Shown: positions 32,207 through 40,328 of the stretch, piece after piece | Layout of the letters: each line of letters begins with the position of its first letter | Position numbering within the stretch: the first letter of the stretch is position 1 | Assembly (NCBI GenBank): GCA_963763015.1 | Contig: CAVXML010000009.1 | Location: 62,001 to 126,000 of the forward strand | Direction of reading: 5' to 3' | DNA: 64,000 nt | Origin: Fodinibacter sp963763015 | GTDB taxonomy: Bacteria; Actinomycetota; Actinomycetes; Actinomycetales; Dermatophilaceae | Translations under genes and position numbers: made by a program | Notes under the pieces: model-generated | The model's input: the letters and a program-made list of their open reading frames with translations, nothing else | What the model was told of the DNA's origin: nothing | The model's database searches: none

Positions 32207-33330
32207 GCGCGACCACGCTCCCAGTAGCTCGGGCCGACCGCTTCGACGAACGGCTGTTCGGAGACGAGGTATCCCTCGTCGTCGACGGTGATCTTCAGCT
32301 GAGGCAGTGCCCGCCTCGCGGGGCCGAAGATGACCTTGCAGTCCCGTGTCACGTCGAAGGTCGACTGGTGGCACGGGCACAGGAGGTGGTGCGTCGTCTG
32401 CTCGTAGAGGCCGACGGGACATCCGACGTGGGTGCATATCTTCGAGTAGGCGACGATCCCCTGGTGACCCCAGTCCCGCTGCTTCTCGGACTGGATCTCG
32501 CTCTCCTCCAGACGGATGAGGAGCACCGCCGCCTTGGCCTTCTCCTCGAGGACACCTTCCTCGAGCTCCAGCAGGCCCTCGGGGAGGATGTGGTAGACGG
32601 ACCCGACAGTGACCTCGTCCGCCTTCACGGGCGTGTTCTCGGGGTCCCGCATGAGCCGCAGGGGGCGGAAGTCCGGCTCCTGGCCGGGCCCGCTCGGTCC
32701 GCCGTGCCAGAACGTCAGGGACAGGCTCTTCTGGGGCATCGGGCCCAGGCTTCCTGCGACCTGGAGGACGAGGGGAACCGCGAAGAGGCCCAGCGCCCCG
32801 CCGAGGGTGTACTTGATGAGCGGGCGCCGCAGGACCTGCGAGGTCTGGCCACCCTGCTTGAGCTCGTGCACGACCCGCTCGCGTGACTCGTCGCTCGCCC
32901 GGAGGGGGTGGCGTTCCTCGACCTGTTCCTCGTCGGGCATGAGGGTCTTGGCCCAGTGGATCGCTCCGAAGCCGATGCCCAGCAGGGCGAGGGCCAAGGT
33001 CACGCCGAGCGCGAGGTTGGACGCGCTGGTGACGCCGATGCCGGGCACGAAGACGGTCTGCTCCACGTCGACCATGAAGTACAGGACGATGAAGAGCAGT
33101 GTTCCGACGATGGAGATCCCGAAGAGCGTCGCCACCTGCTTCTCGGCGCGGCGAGCGGCATCCTCACCGAGGTCGGCGGCGCGCGGCACGTGGGTGGGCA
33201 GCCCGGGGTTGGTGAAGCGCTCGGGCAGACCGTCGCCGACGACGTGCCCGTCGTCGAGGCGCACGACGGTGCTCTGTCCGGCTGCGGGTCCCACCTCGCT
33301 GCCGGAGGGGCGTGTGTCCTGCTCGTTCAT
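32203..33330 (-). CDS. qcrA: Rieske iron-sulfur subunit of the bcc complex
   Basis: QcrA takes electrons from menaquinol through a [2Fe-2S] cluster. The 375-residue protein has the three N-terminal membrane helices typical of actinobacteria (about residues 63-83, 92-112 and a later one near 185-203) and the cluster motifs CTHVGC (C299, H301) and CPCH (C318, H321), with the C304-C320 disulfide pair. It lies between qcrC (46-base gap) and qcrB (4-base overlap). All ligands are intact. Confidence 0.96.
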   Translation of the reverse strand: MNEQDTRPSGSEVGPAAGQSTVVRLDDGHVVGDGLPERFTNPGLPTHVPRAADLGEDAARRAEKQVATLFGISIVGTLLFIVLYFMVDVEQTVFVPGIGVTSASNLALGVTLALALLGIGFGAIHWAKTLMPDEEQVEERHPLRASDESRERVVHELKQGGQTSQVLRRPLIKYTLGGALGLFAVPLVLQVAGSLGPMPQKSLSLTFWHGGPSGPGQEPDFRPLRLMRDPENTPVKADEVTVGSVYHILPEGLLELEEGVLEEKAKAAVLLIRLEESEIQSEKQRDWGHQGIVAYSKICTHVGCPVGLYEQTTHHLLCPCHQSTFDVTRDCKVIFGPARRALPQLKITVDDEGYLVSEQPFVEAVGPSYWERGRA

Positions 33331-33376
33331 CGGGGTACCGATCTGTCGTCGACTGGGGGAGTGCAGTGGCGGGGGG

Positions 33377-34186
33377 CTAGGCCGACTTGGCGCCGATCCA
33401 CACGGCGGAGGCGATGAGCAGTCCGAGAGCGAAGACCCAGGCGAACAGACCCTCGCTGACCGGTCCGAGCGACCCCAGCGTCATGCCGCCCGGGCTCTCG
33501 GCCTCGTCGATGGTGTAGAGGAAGGCGATGATGTCGCGCTTGCTCTCGGGGGTGAGGTTGGCGTCGTTGAACACGGGCATGCTCTGGGGCCCGGTGACCA
33601 TCGCCTGGTAGATGTGCCTGCCTGACACGCCCTCGATGGGCGGCGCGTACTTGCCTCGGGTCAGCGCGCCGCCCGCGCCGGCGAAGTTGTGGCACATCGC
33701 GCAGTTGACCCGGAAGAGGTCGCCGCCGCGGGCCGCGTCGCCCTTGGTGGGGTCGACCGCCTCCTCGCTCGGCACCGCCGGCCCGGGGGCGAGGGAGGCG
33801 ATGTACGCGGCGACCGAGTCGATCTGCTCCTGGGTGAACTTGCGTTCGTTCGCGGGTGCCTGCACGTCGGGCCGGGCGAGCGGCATCCGGCCCGTACCCA
33901 TCTGGAAGTCGACCGACGCCGCACCCACGCCGGCGAGAGCCGGCCCGGCGATCTTGTCCCCGTTGCCGGTCGAGCGGCCCTCGGCGTTCAGGCCGTGGCA
34001 CGAGGAGCAGTTGGCGCGGAAGAGGGCCCTTCCCTCCTCGACGGACTGAGCCGGCAGCGCCTGCGTCGTCGCGTCGGCCTGCTTGGGTGCCATGACCGCG
34101 TACACGGCGCCGGTGAGGAACAGGCCGAGGATGATCAGGATGGCGATCGCCGCGGGGTGCCGGCGGCGGGCTGCCAGTGCGTTCAC
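33377..34186 (-). CDS. qcrC: Diheme cytochrome c subunit of the bcc complex
   Basis: QcrC replaces soluble cytochrome c and carries electrons straight from the Rieske protein to CtaC. The 269 residues have an N-terminal helix (about 12-33), two heme c sites CSSCH (60-64) and CAMCH (162-166), each in a cytochrome domain with a later Met ligand (GTGRMPL, GPQSMPVF), and a C-terminal membrane anchor. This is the normal diheme form. It follows ctaE by 55 bases. Confidence 0.96.
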   Translation of the reverse strand: MNALAARRRHPAAIAILIILGLFLTGAVYAVMAPKQADATTQALPAQSVEEGRALFRANCSSCHGLNAEGRSTGNGDKIAGPALAGVGAASVDFQMGTGRMPLARPDVQAPANERKFTQEQIDSVAAYIASLAPGPAVPSEEAVDPTKGDAARGGDLFRVNCAMCHNFAGAGGALTRGKYAPPIEGVSGRHIYQAMVTGPQSMPVFNDANLTPESKRDIIAFLYTIDEAESPGGMTLGSLGPVSEGLFAWVFALGLLIASAVWIGAKSA

Positions 34187-34241
34187 GGGTGCGTTCCTGT
34201 CGTCGTCGGCGGTTCGGTGCTCGGTCGGGATCCGGCTGGGG

Positions 34242-34913
34242 TCACTGCAACACGTAGATCATGATGAACAGGGCGATCCACACGACGTCGACGAAGTGCC
34301 AGTAGTACGACGTGACGACCGCGCCCGTTGCCTGGGCGTGGGTGTACCGACGCGTCGTGAACGTGCGGCCGATGATCAGCAGGAAGGCGATGAGCCCCCC
34401 GGTGACGTGGAGGCCGTGGAACCCGGTCGCGAGGTAGAAGACGGACCCGTAGGCGTCGGAGGAGAGCGACACGCCCTCCTCGATGAGGTGGGCGTACTCG
34501 TAGATCTGGCCGGCGATGAACACGGCGCCGAAGAAGTACGTGAGGACGTACCACTCCCGCATGCCCCACGCCGCCACCCTGGTCAGCGAGGCGCCGGCGG
34601 GCCGGGAGACCACGCCCTTCTCCGCCTGGAGGACACCGAGCTGGCACCACACCGAGGACACCACGAGCACGATCGTGTTGGCGAGGGCGAACGGCACGTT
34701 GAGCATCTCCGTGCGCTCGGCCCACAGCTCCGGCTCGTGGCCGCGGATCGTGAAGTAGAACGCGAACAGCGCGGCGAAGAACATGAGCTCGCTGGACAGC
34801 CAGACCATCGTGCCGACGGCGACGAGGTTGGGCCTGGTCGCAGGGCCCTGACCCGGGATCGAGGGGACGGGTCCCGCGGGCCGGGCCTGAGGGGCTGCAG
34901 TTGAAGTCGCCAC
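34242..34913 (-). CDS. ctaE: Cytochrome c oxidase subunit III
   Basis: Subunit III supports proton uptake and stability of the aa3 oxidase. The 223-residue protein has about five helices with WLSSELMFFAALFAFYF, the GFHGLHVTGGLIAF segment and a final YYWHFVDVVWIALF, all typical. The start is GTG 34913, with CATAAT 7 bases upstream; ATG 34937 is an alternative but would lie at the promoter. First gene of the ctaE-qcrC-qcrA-qcrB operon, an order shared with mycobacteria. Confidence 0.95.
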   Translation of the reverse strand: MATSTAAPQARPAGPVPSIPGQGPATRPNLVAVGTMVWLSSELMFFAALFAFYFTIRGHEPELWAERTEMLNVPFALANTIVLVVSSVWCQLGVLQAEKGVVSRPAGASLTRVAAWGMREWYVLTYFFGAVFIAGQIYEYAHLIEEGVSLSSDAYGSVFYLATGFHGLHVTGGLIAFLLIIGRTFTTRRYTHAQATGAVVTSYYWHFVDVVWIALFIMIYVLQ

Positions 34914-34920
34914 GTCCGCG

Positions 34921-34926
34921 ATTATG
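34921..34926 (-). promoter_or_regulatory. -10 box of ctaE-qcrCAB
   Basis: CATAAT lies 7 bases before the ctaE GTG; leaderless type. The gap to the divergent gene at 35008 is 94 bases. Confidence 0.5.
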
Positions 34927-34995
34927 CCGTCTCGCACCGACCTCCGCCCCGGAGACCCCCCGAAAGGCTCGACAAGTTGCGTGACGGGCCGCCGC

Positions 34996-35001
34996 TACGA
35001 T
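34996..35001 (+). promoter_or_regulatory. -10 box of receiver-like gene
   Basis: TACGAT lies 6 bases before the ATG at 35008; leaderless type. Confidence 0.5.
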
Positions 35002-35007
35002 GCCCGC

Positions 35008-35454
35008 ATGACCCCTTCGCACCCTGCCGGGGCGCCGGCGCACCCCTCGACCGCCGACGTCCACCGCGTGTCGGTCCTGCTGTACAGCGACGACATCACG
35101 ACGCGCGACGCCGTCCGGGCCGCCGCGGGACGTCGTCCGGCGAGGGACGTCGAGATCGTCTCGTGGCGTGAGTGCGCGACACCGGAGGCCGTCGTCGAGG
35201 CGCTGGATGCCGGGGGCCACGACGTCGTCGTGCTCGACGGGGAGGCGACGCCGCTGGGTGGACTCGGGCTGTGCCGTCAGCTGAAGAACGAGATCTACCG
35301 GTGCCCCCCGATCCTGGTGCTCATCGGCCGCCCGCAGGACGGCTGGCTGGCCGGCTGGTCGCTGGCCGACCGGGTGGTGCCCCATCCCCTCGACCCGATC
35401 GCCGTGTCCGAGGCCATCGCGGCCCTGGCACGGCAGCGGGTCTCGGTCGGCTGA
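35008..35454 (+). CDS. Stand-alone pseudo-receiver domain protein
   Basis: A 148-residue protein with a CheY-like pattern: SVLLYSDD at strand 1, VVVLDGEATPLGGL at strand 3 with the would-be phosphoacceptor Asp, LVLIGRPQD at strand 4 and DRVVPHPLDP at strand 5. The conserved Thr/Ser of strand 4 and the Lys of strand 5 are missing, so normal phosphorylation switching is doubtful. No output domain. It sits between ctaE (divergent) and trpD (4-base gap, same strand). A regulator acting by protein contact is a possible role; this is inference. Confidence 0.7.
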   Translation: MTPSHPAGAPAHPSTADVHRVSVLLYSDDITTRDAVRAAAGRRPARDVEIVSWRECATPEAVVEALDAGGHDVVVLDGEATPLGGLGLCRQLKNEIYRCPPILVLIGRPQDGWLAGWSLADRVVPHPLDPIAVSEAIAALARQRVSVG

Positions 35455-35458
35455 CCTG

Positions 35459-36532
35459 GTGTCGACACCGAGTCCCGGGCCGACGAGCTGGCCCGACCTG
35501 CTGAGCGCCCTGCTGAGCCGCACGGACCTCCCGCCGGAGCACGCCCGGTGGGCGATGACCGAGGTGATGGCCGGGGAGGCCAGCCCGGTCCAGCTCGCCG
35601 GGTTCCTCGTGGCCCTCCGGGCCAAGGGCGAGACGGTCGCCGAGCTCCGCGGGCTCGCGGACGTCATGCTCGAGCACGCGCACCGGATCGAGGTGCCGGG
35701 CCCGAGCATCGACATCGTCGGCACCGGGGGTGACCGACTGCAGTCCGTCAACATCTCGACCATGGCGTCCATCGTCGTCGCGGCCACGGGCCTGCGCGTC
35801 GTGAAGCACGGGAACCGTGCCGCCTCGTCCCGGTCCGGCTCGGCCGACGTGCTCGAGGCGCTCGGGGTGTCGCTGACCCTCGGTCCGGGCGAGGTGGCGT
35901 CGGTCGCCGAGCAGGCCGGCATCACCTTCTGCTTCGCGCAGGCCTTCCACCCCTCCATGCGCCATGCCGCCGTCGCGCGGCGTGAGCTCGGTGTGGGGAC
36001 GGCGTTCAACGTGCTCGGCCCGCTGACCAACCCGGCGCAGCCGACGTTCGCCGCGGTCGGGGTCGCCGACCTGCGGATGGCACCGATCATCGCCGGCGTG
36101 TTCGCCGAGCGGGGGCGAGCCGCCACGGTGTTCCGTGGTGACGACGGCCTCGACGAGCTCACCCTGGCGACGACGTCCACCGTGTGGTGGGTCCGGGAGG
36201 GCCGTGTCGTCGAGCTCCGGCTCGACCCGGCGGACCTGGGGCTGCAGCACTCGCCGGTCGAGGACCTGCGCGGGGGAGACGCCGACCACAACGCCCAGGT
36301 CGCCCGGGACCTGCTCGCCGGGCACCGAGGTGCGGTGCGGGACGCTGTCGTCCTCAACGCCGGGCTCGCGCTCGCCACGGCATCCGGGCTGGCGGAACCG
36401 ACCGTCTCACGGGCCGCCCTCACGGATGCCGTGCGCACCGGCATGGCGACGGCGGAGCGGGCGATCGACTCCGGCGCGGCGTTGCGGCTGCTGGAGCGCT
36501 GGGTGGCCGCCACCCGGGCGTCCGAGCGGTGA
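35459..36532 (+). CDS. trpD: Anthranilate phosphoribosyltransferase
   Basis: TrpD joins anthranilate to phosphoribosyl pyrophosphate in tryptophan synthesis. The 357-residue protein has DIVGTGGDRLQSVNIST (PRPP binding), KHGNRAASSRSGSADVLEALG, FAQAFHPSMRH and the DDGLDELT magnesium site. GTG 35459 starts 4 bases after the preceding gene, so the two are probably co-transcribed. Other trp genes are not in the window. In M. tuberculosis trpD (Rv2192c) also sits beside ctaE. Confidence 0.96.
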   Translation: MSTPSPGPTSWPDLLSALLSRTDLPPEHARWAMTEVMAGEASPVQLAGFLVALRAKGETVAELRGLADVMLEHAHRIEVPGPSIDIVGTGGDRLQSVNISTMASIVVAATGLRVVKHGNRAASSRSGSADVLEALGVSLTLGPGEVASVAEQAGITFCFAQAFHPSMRHAAVARRELGVGTAFNVLGPLTNPAQPTFAAVGVADLRMAPIIAGVFAERGRAATVFRGDDGLDELTLATTSTVWWVREGRVVELRLDPADLGLQHSPVEDLRGGDADHNAQVARDLLAGHRGAVRDAVVLNAGLALATASGLAEPTVSRAALTDAVRTGMATAERAIDSGAALRLLERWVAATRASER

Positions 36533-36556
36533 GGACCGCCGGGCGCGCGGCGGCGG

Positions 36557-36838
36557 TCAGCCGTCGAGGCCGAGGCTGAACGCCGCCTCGAGGTCGTGGG
36601 CCGAGTACGTGCGGAACGCGATGTGCGTGTTGGTGCCGGTGACCCCGCTGACCTTGTTGACCCGGTCGGCGATGACGTCGGCGAGCTCCTCGTGCTGGCG
36701 GACCCGGACCATCGCGATGAGGTCCGCGTCACCGGCCACCGAGTACACCTCGGTGACACCCTCGAGCTCCGCGATCTCCTGCGCCACCTCGGGGATGCGG
36801 TCGACGTCGGCGGTGATGAGGACGATGGCGGTGATCAC
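36557..36838 (-). CDS. Stand-alone AsnC/Lrp effector domain (RAM)
   Basis: A 93-residue protein consisting only of the RAM ligand-binding fold of Lrp/AsnC regulators: VLITADVDRIPEVAQEIAEL, then VTEVYSVAGDADLIAMVRV, then a final helix. There is no helix-turn-helix. Stand-alone RAM proteins form rings that bind amino acids and may modulate full-length Lrp regulators. GTG 36838 with TAGTCT 6 bases upstream. Between trpD and the DEDD nuclease gene; an amino acid-sensing role near trpD is only suggestive. Confidence 0.88.
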   Translation of the reverse strand: MITAIVLITADVDRIPEVAQEIAELEGVTEVYSVAGDADLIAMVRVRQHEELADVIADRVNKVSGVTGTNTHIAFRTYSAHDLEAAFSLGLDG

Positions 36839-36844
36839 CGGGCC

Positions 36845-36850
36845 AGACTA
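36845..36850 (-). promoter_or_regulatory. -10 box of RAM-domain gene
   Basis: TAGTCT lies 6 bases before the GTG at 36838, in the 21-base gap after the DEDD nuclease gene. Confidence 0.45.
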
Positions 36851-36859
36851 GTCGCGAGG

Positions 36860-38578
36860 TCAGCGGACCGCGGCGAAGCCGGCCACGTCGCGCCGAGCCG
36901 TCTCGAGCGGCTCGAGCTCGGCCCGCACGGGCGCGGACCCACCGACCGGGCAGGCCCACACCCCCTGGACCTCGACGACCCGGACGCCGGGCGCCTCGAG
37001 CCAGCGCAGGATCTTCTCGCTCTCCTCCGCCGTCGCCGCAGTGGACGGCGCGGCGGGTGCCGAGACCACCTCGGCACTGGCTCGAAGGGCCGCGATGTAC
37101 GGCATCGGATCGGCGCCCCGAGGGGAGGTCGTGCTGCCGGCGAGCCGGCCGTGGCGCACACAGACCACCTCCCAGCCGCCGGCGACCGAGCGCCGCGCGG
37201 CGACGAGCTCTCCGATGCGGGCCAGCGGGTCGAGGCGTTGGGACCGGGACGTGCCCCGGACGAGGGCGACGAGCCGCTCACGGACGACCTGGGCGTCCTC
37301 GAAGCGCTCGGCCGCCGCCAGGTCGGCCATCCGACGCCGGAGCGCGGCGAGGAGGTCGCGCGTCTCGCCCACCAGCAGCTCGACGGCCCGGTCGGCCACC
37401 TCCGCGTACTCCGCGACCGACTGGGCGCCCGTGCAGGGGGCGCCACACCGGCCCATGTCGGCGAGCACGCACGCCGACCGCGGCCGGGCCGGGGACAGCC
37501 GCTCGAGGCACTGGCGCAGCGGCAGGACCTCGTGGACGGCGGCGACGGCCGCCTCGGCGGCGCCGCGCGAGCCGAACGGCCCGGCATACCGCGCGCCGTC
37601 GTCGGAGACCGTGCGGACGATGGACAGCCGGGGGAACGGCTCGACGGTGAGCTTGACCCACAGGGCACGTTCCGGATGCCGTGAGCGCCGGTTGTAGCGC
37701 GGCTTGTGCTCGGCGATGAGCCGCAGCTCGCGGACCTCGGCCTCGAGTGTCGTGGCGCAGACCACCGGGCTCACCGACTCGGCGATCCGCACCATCTCGC
37801 CCATGCGGCGACGGTGCTCCGAGGCGGTGAAGTAGGACCGGACCCGGGTGCGGATCGACACCGAGGTGCCGACGTAGAGGACCCGGCCCTGGCCGTCCTT
37901 GAACAGGTAGACCCCCGGCGCGTCCGGAAGGTCGTCGGCGAGGTGCCGCTTGCGACGGCGTGCGGGCGACACGCGGGCCGTGTAGTCGAGGAGCTCCTCG
38001 AGGGAGTGGACGCCGAGCGAGCCGACCCGCTCGAGGAGCCCGTGGAGGACGTCGACGGTGGCGCGGGCGTCGTGGAGCGCCCGGTGGTCAGGGGTGGTGG
38101 TGGCGCGGAAGAGCCGGGCCAGCGAGGCGAGCCGGTGGTTGGGCACCTCGTCGCGGTGCACGAGCTGACGGGCGAGGTGCACGGTGTCGAGGACCGCGAA
38201 ACCGGGCCAGTCGTGGTCGGTCCGCCGTGCGGCCGCCCTGAGGAACGAGACGTCGAAGCCGGCGTTGTGGGCCACGAGCACCGAGCCCGCGGCGAACTCC
38301 AGGAACGCTGGCAGGGCCGCCTCGATCCGCGGGGCACCGGCCACCATCGCGTCGGTGATGCCGGTGAGCACGGAGATGAACGCCGGGATGGGCGAACCCG
38401 GGTTGACGAGGGTCTGGAACTCGCCGACCACCTCACCGCCGCGGACCTTGACCGCACCGATCTCGGTGATGCCGCACTCGGCCGGGCTGCCGCCGGTGGT
38501 CTCGAGGTCGACCACGACGAAGGTCACGGTCGCCAGGGAGGTGCCCAGGTCGTCGAACGTGCCCTGGACCATCCTCAT
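36860..38578 (-). CDS. DEDD exonuclease fused to UvrC-like GIY-YIG domain
   Basis: A 572-residue fusion. The N-terminal part (about 15-175) is a DnaQ-type 3'-5' exonuclease: VVVDLETTGG (Asp, Glu), AHNAGFDVSFL (Asp) and HRALHDARATVDVL (His, Asp). The second part (about 205-300) is a GIY-YIG nuclease like that of UvrC/Cho: DAPGVYLFKDGQGRVLYVGTS with the motif and catalytic Arg in SIRTRV. A UvrC-like region with cysteines (CLERL, CGAPC) follows. Rv2191 is the likely orthologue. It probably acts in DNA repair. ATG 38578 has TACGGT 6 bases upstream. Confidence 0.92.
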   Translation of the reverse strand: MRMVQGTFDDLGTSLATVTFVVVDLETTGGSPAECGITEIGAVKVRGGEVVGEFQTLVNPGSPIPAFISVLTGITDAMVAGAPRIEAALPAFLEFAAGSVLVAHNAGFDVSFLRAAARRTDHDWPGFAVLDTVHLARQLVHRDEVPNHRLASLARLFRATTTPDHRALHDARATVDVLHGLLERVGSLGVHSLEELLDYTARVSPARRRKRHLADDLPDAPGVYLFKDGQGRVLYVGTSVSIRTRVRSYFTASEHRRRMGEMVRIAESVSPVVCATTLEAEVRELRLIAEHKPRYNRRSRHPERALWVKLTVEPFPRLSIVRTVSDDGARYAGPFGSRGAAEAAVAAVHEVLPLRQCLERLSPARPRSACVLADMGRCGAPCTGAQSVAEYAEVADRAVELLVGETRDLLAALRRRMADLAAAERFEDAQVVRERLVALVRGTSRSQRLDPLARIGELVAARRSVAGGWEVVCVRHGRLAGSTTSPRGADPMPYIAALRASAEVVSAPAAPSTAATAEESEKILRWLEAPGVRVVEVQGVWACPVGGSAPVRAELEPLETARRDVAGFAAVR

Positions 38579-38584
38579 GCCGCG

Positions 38585-38590
38585 ACCGTA
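38585..38590 (-). promoter_or_regulatory. -10 box of DEDD/GIY-YIG nuclease gene
   Basis: TACGGT lies 6 bases before the ATG at 38578; leaderless type. The rest of the 135-base divergent gap to 38714 shows no further motif. Confidence 0.5.
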
Positions 38591-38713
38591 GGCGGCCGCG
38601 CCGACACCGCCGCGAAGGCGCGCGGGGACCACCCGCGGTCCGGCCCCGGTGCCGGGGGCCTGTCGGTGGCGGCTCGTAGCGTGGTCACAGACCACCTGGA
38701 AGGGGTGAGACCG

Positions 38714-38986
38714 ATGACCGCCCAGAACACGACGATGACCGTGGAGTGCCGCACGTGTCCCGTGCGGGAGCTCCAGTGCGGTGACTGCATGGTTCCCGTC
38801 CTGCTCGAGCTCTCCACGGCACGGGGGCGCCCCCAGCACACCCTGGACACCGAGGAGCGGGCCGTCGTCACTCTTCTCGTGCAGGCCGGCCTCGTCGACG
38901 CCGAGAGCGCGGCACGGGCGAGGGCCGTGACCGAGCCCGCCGGTGACGACGGCCTGCGCGCGGAGGGAGGGCGCGCCGTCGGATGA
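38714..38986 (+). CDS. Small four-cysteine protein
   Basis: A 90-residue protein with CRTC at residues 12-15 and CGDC at 22-25, likely a zinc or Fe-S knuckle, followed by a helical, charged C-terminus. ATG 38714 with GGAAGGGGTGAG upstream. Similar proteins occur in actinobacteria but I do not recognise a named family. It ends 19 bases before the lipoprotein gene at 39006. Function unknown. Confidence 0.7.
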   Translation: MTAQNTTMTVECRTCPVRELQCGDCMVPVLLELSTARGRPQHTLDTEERAVVTLLVQAGLVDAESAARARAVTEPAGDDGLRAEGGRAVG

Positions 38987-38993
38987 CCGTTCC

Positions 38994-38999
38994 TACGAT
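38994..38999 (+). promoter_or_regulatory. -10 box of lipoprotein gene at 39006
   Basis: TACGAT lies 6 bases before the GTG at 39006; leaderless type. Confidence 0.5.
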
Positions 39000-39005
39000 G
39001 GCCCG

Positions 39006-40328
39006 GTGGACCGCCGCCAGCCTCCCCTCGCACTGACGCCTGCCTGCGCTCAGGCGCGCGGGGTCGTCGCGGCGCTCACCACGGTCGTCCTCGCCGCCGT
39101 CCTGGGGACCTCGGCCTGCACGTCCGACCGGTCCGGCCCGACATCCGGGTCGGTGCCCGGCTCCGTCGCAGCACCCGCGACGAGCACGCCTCATCCACCT
39201 TCACGAGCCCTGGTGGTCGACGTGCTGGAGCGGCGGGCCGCGGCCCTCGTGGCGGGGGACGAGGTCGCGTACACAGGAACCGTCGCCCAGACCTCGACGG
39301 CAGCCGGTGCGCGCCAGCGGGCCGCCTACTCGGCCGCCCGGTCACTGCGCGTCGCCCGCTTCGACCACGGTCGCCTCACGCTCACGCCCGCCTCGGGGGG
39401 ACGCTCGGTCCGAGCCGTGGCCGAGGTCAGCTACCGGGTGGACCGCCTCGACAGGGCCGACCGCATCGCCGCGGTCGCGTACGACCTCGTGCCCTCCGGC
39501 GGAGGCTGGGCCGTGGCCGCCGAGGAGCCGGCGGGCAGCGGGCCGGCCCCGCCCTGGCTCGCCATGCCGGGCCTGCACGTCGTCCGCACGGCCCACGCGG
39601 TCGTGGCCGGCACGGTGCCCACCGCACGGCTCGAGGAGCACAGCCGGGTGGTGGACCGTGCGCTGCCCTGGCTCCGGCGCACCTGGACCGGCACCCCCGC
39701 ACAGGTCCTCGTGCTCGCACCCGGCACCCCTGAGGAGGCGGACGCCCTGCTCGACCGGGGTGACGGCCGGGGCGGCGGCGGTGTTGCCGCGACGACCGAG
39801 GGTCCGACCGGCCCCGACGGCAGGGCGACCGGCGACCGCGTGGTCCTCGACCCCTCAGCGGACGCCCGGCTCACCCGTGCCGGGCGCGACGTGGTGCTCA
39901 CCCACGAGCTGGCACACGTCGCGGTGCGTTCGAGCGTGGCGGGCCGGCCCGCCCTCTGGCTCGCCGAGGGGTATGCCGACCATGTCGGCTACGCCAGGGC
40001 CGACGTGCCCGCGGACCGGCTGCTGAGGCCCCTCCTGGCGCGAGCCACGGCCGGCCAGGCGCCGACCCGGTTGCCCACCGCCGACGAGCTGCATCCCTCG
40101 GCGGCGGACCTTGAGGTCTCCTACCTCGCGGCCTGGCAGGCGGTCGAGATGCTCGTGGAGCGCCATGGCGAGGACGCCGTGCGCCGCGTGGTCGCCGCGG
40201 CATCCACCACGGGCACCGAGGAGGCCACCGAGGTGGCGACCGACCGGGCGCTGCAGGACGTCCTCGGCACGAGCCGTGCCGAGGTCACCCGTGCCTGGCA
40301 GGAACGGCTCAGCGCCCTCGCCCGGTGA
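39006..40328 (+). CDS. Secreted lipoprotein with gluzincin-like protease domain
   Basis: The 440-residue protein has a basic N-terminus, a hydrophobic signal (about residues 17-37) and a lipobox ending GTSAC, so it should be anchored outside the membrane. After a linker comes an NTF2-like/scaffold region, then VVLTHELAHVAV with HExxH, and 20 or so residues later PALWLAEGYADHV, supplying the third Glu ligand seen in gluzincins. It is a predicted active metalloprotease; target unknown. GTG 39006 supported by the TACGAT box. The last 20 bases overlap the convergent GT-C-like gene. Confidence 0.82.
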   Translation: MDRRQPPLALTPACAQARGVVAALTTVVLAAVLGTSACTSDRSGPTSGSVPGSVAAPATSTPHPPSRALVVDVLERRAAALVAGDEVAYTGTVAQTSTAAGARQRAAYSAARSLRVARFDHGRLTLTPASGGRSVRAVAEVSYRVDRLDRADRIAAVAYDLVPSGGGWAVAAEEPAGSGPAPPWLAMPGLHVVRTAHAVVAGTVPTARLEEHSRVVDRALPWLRRTWTGTPAQVLVLAPGTPEEADALLDRGDGRGGGGVAATTEGPTGPDGRATGDRVVLDPSADARLTRAGRDVVLTHELAHVAVRSSVAGRPALWLAEGYADHVGYARADVPADRLLRPLLARATAGQAPTRLPTADELHPSAADLEVSYLAAWQAVEMLVERHGEDAVRRVVAAASTTGTEEATEVATDRALQDVLGTSRAEVTRAWQERLSALAR

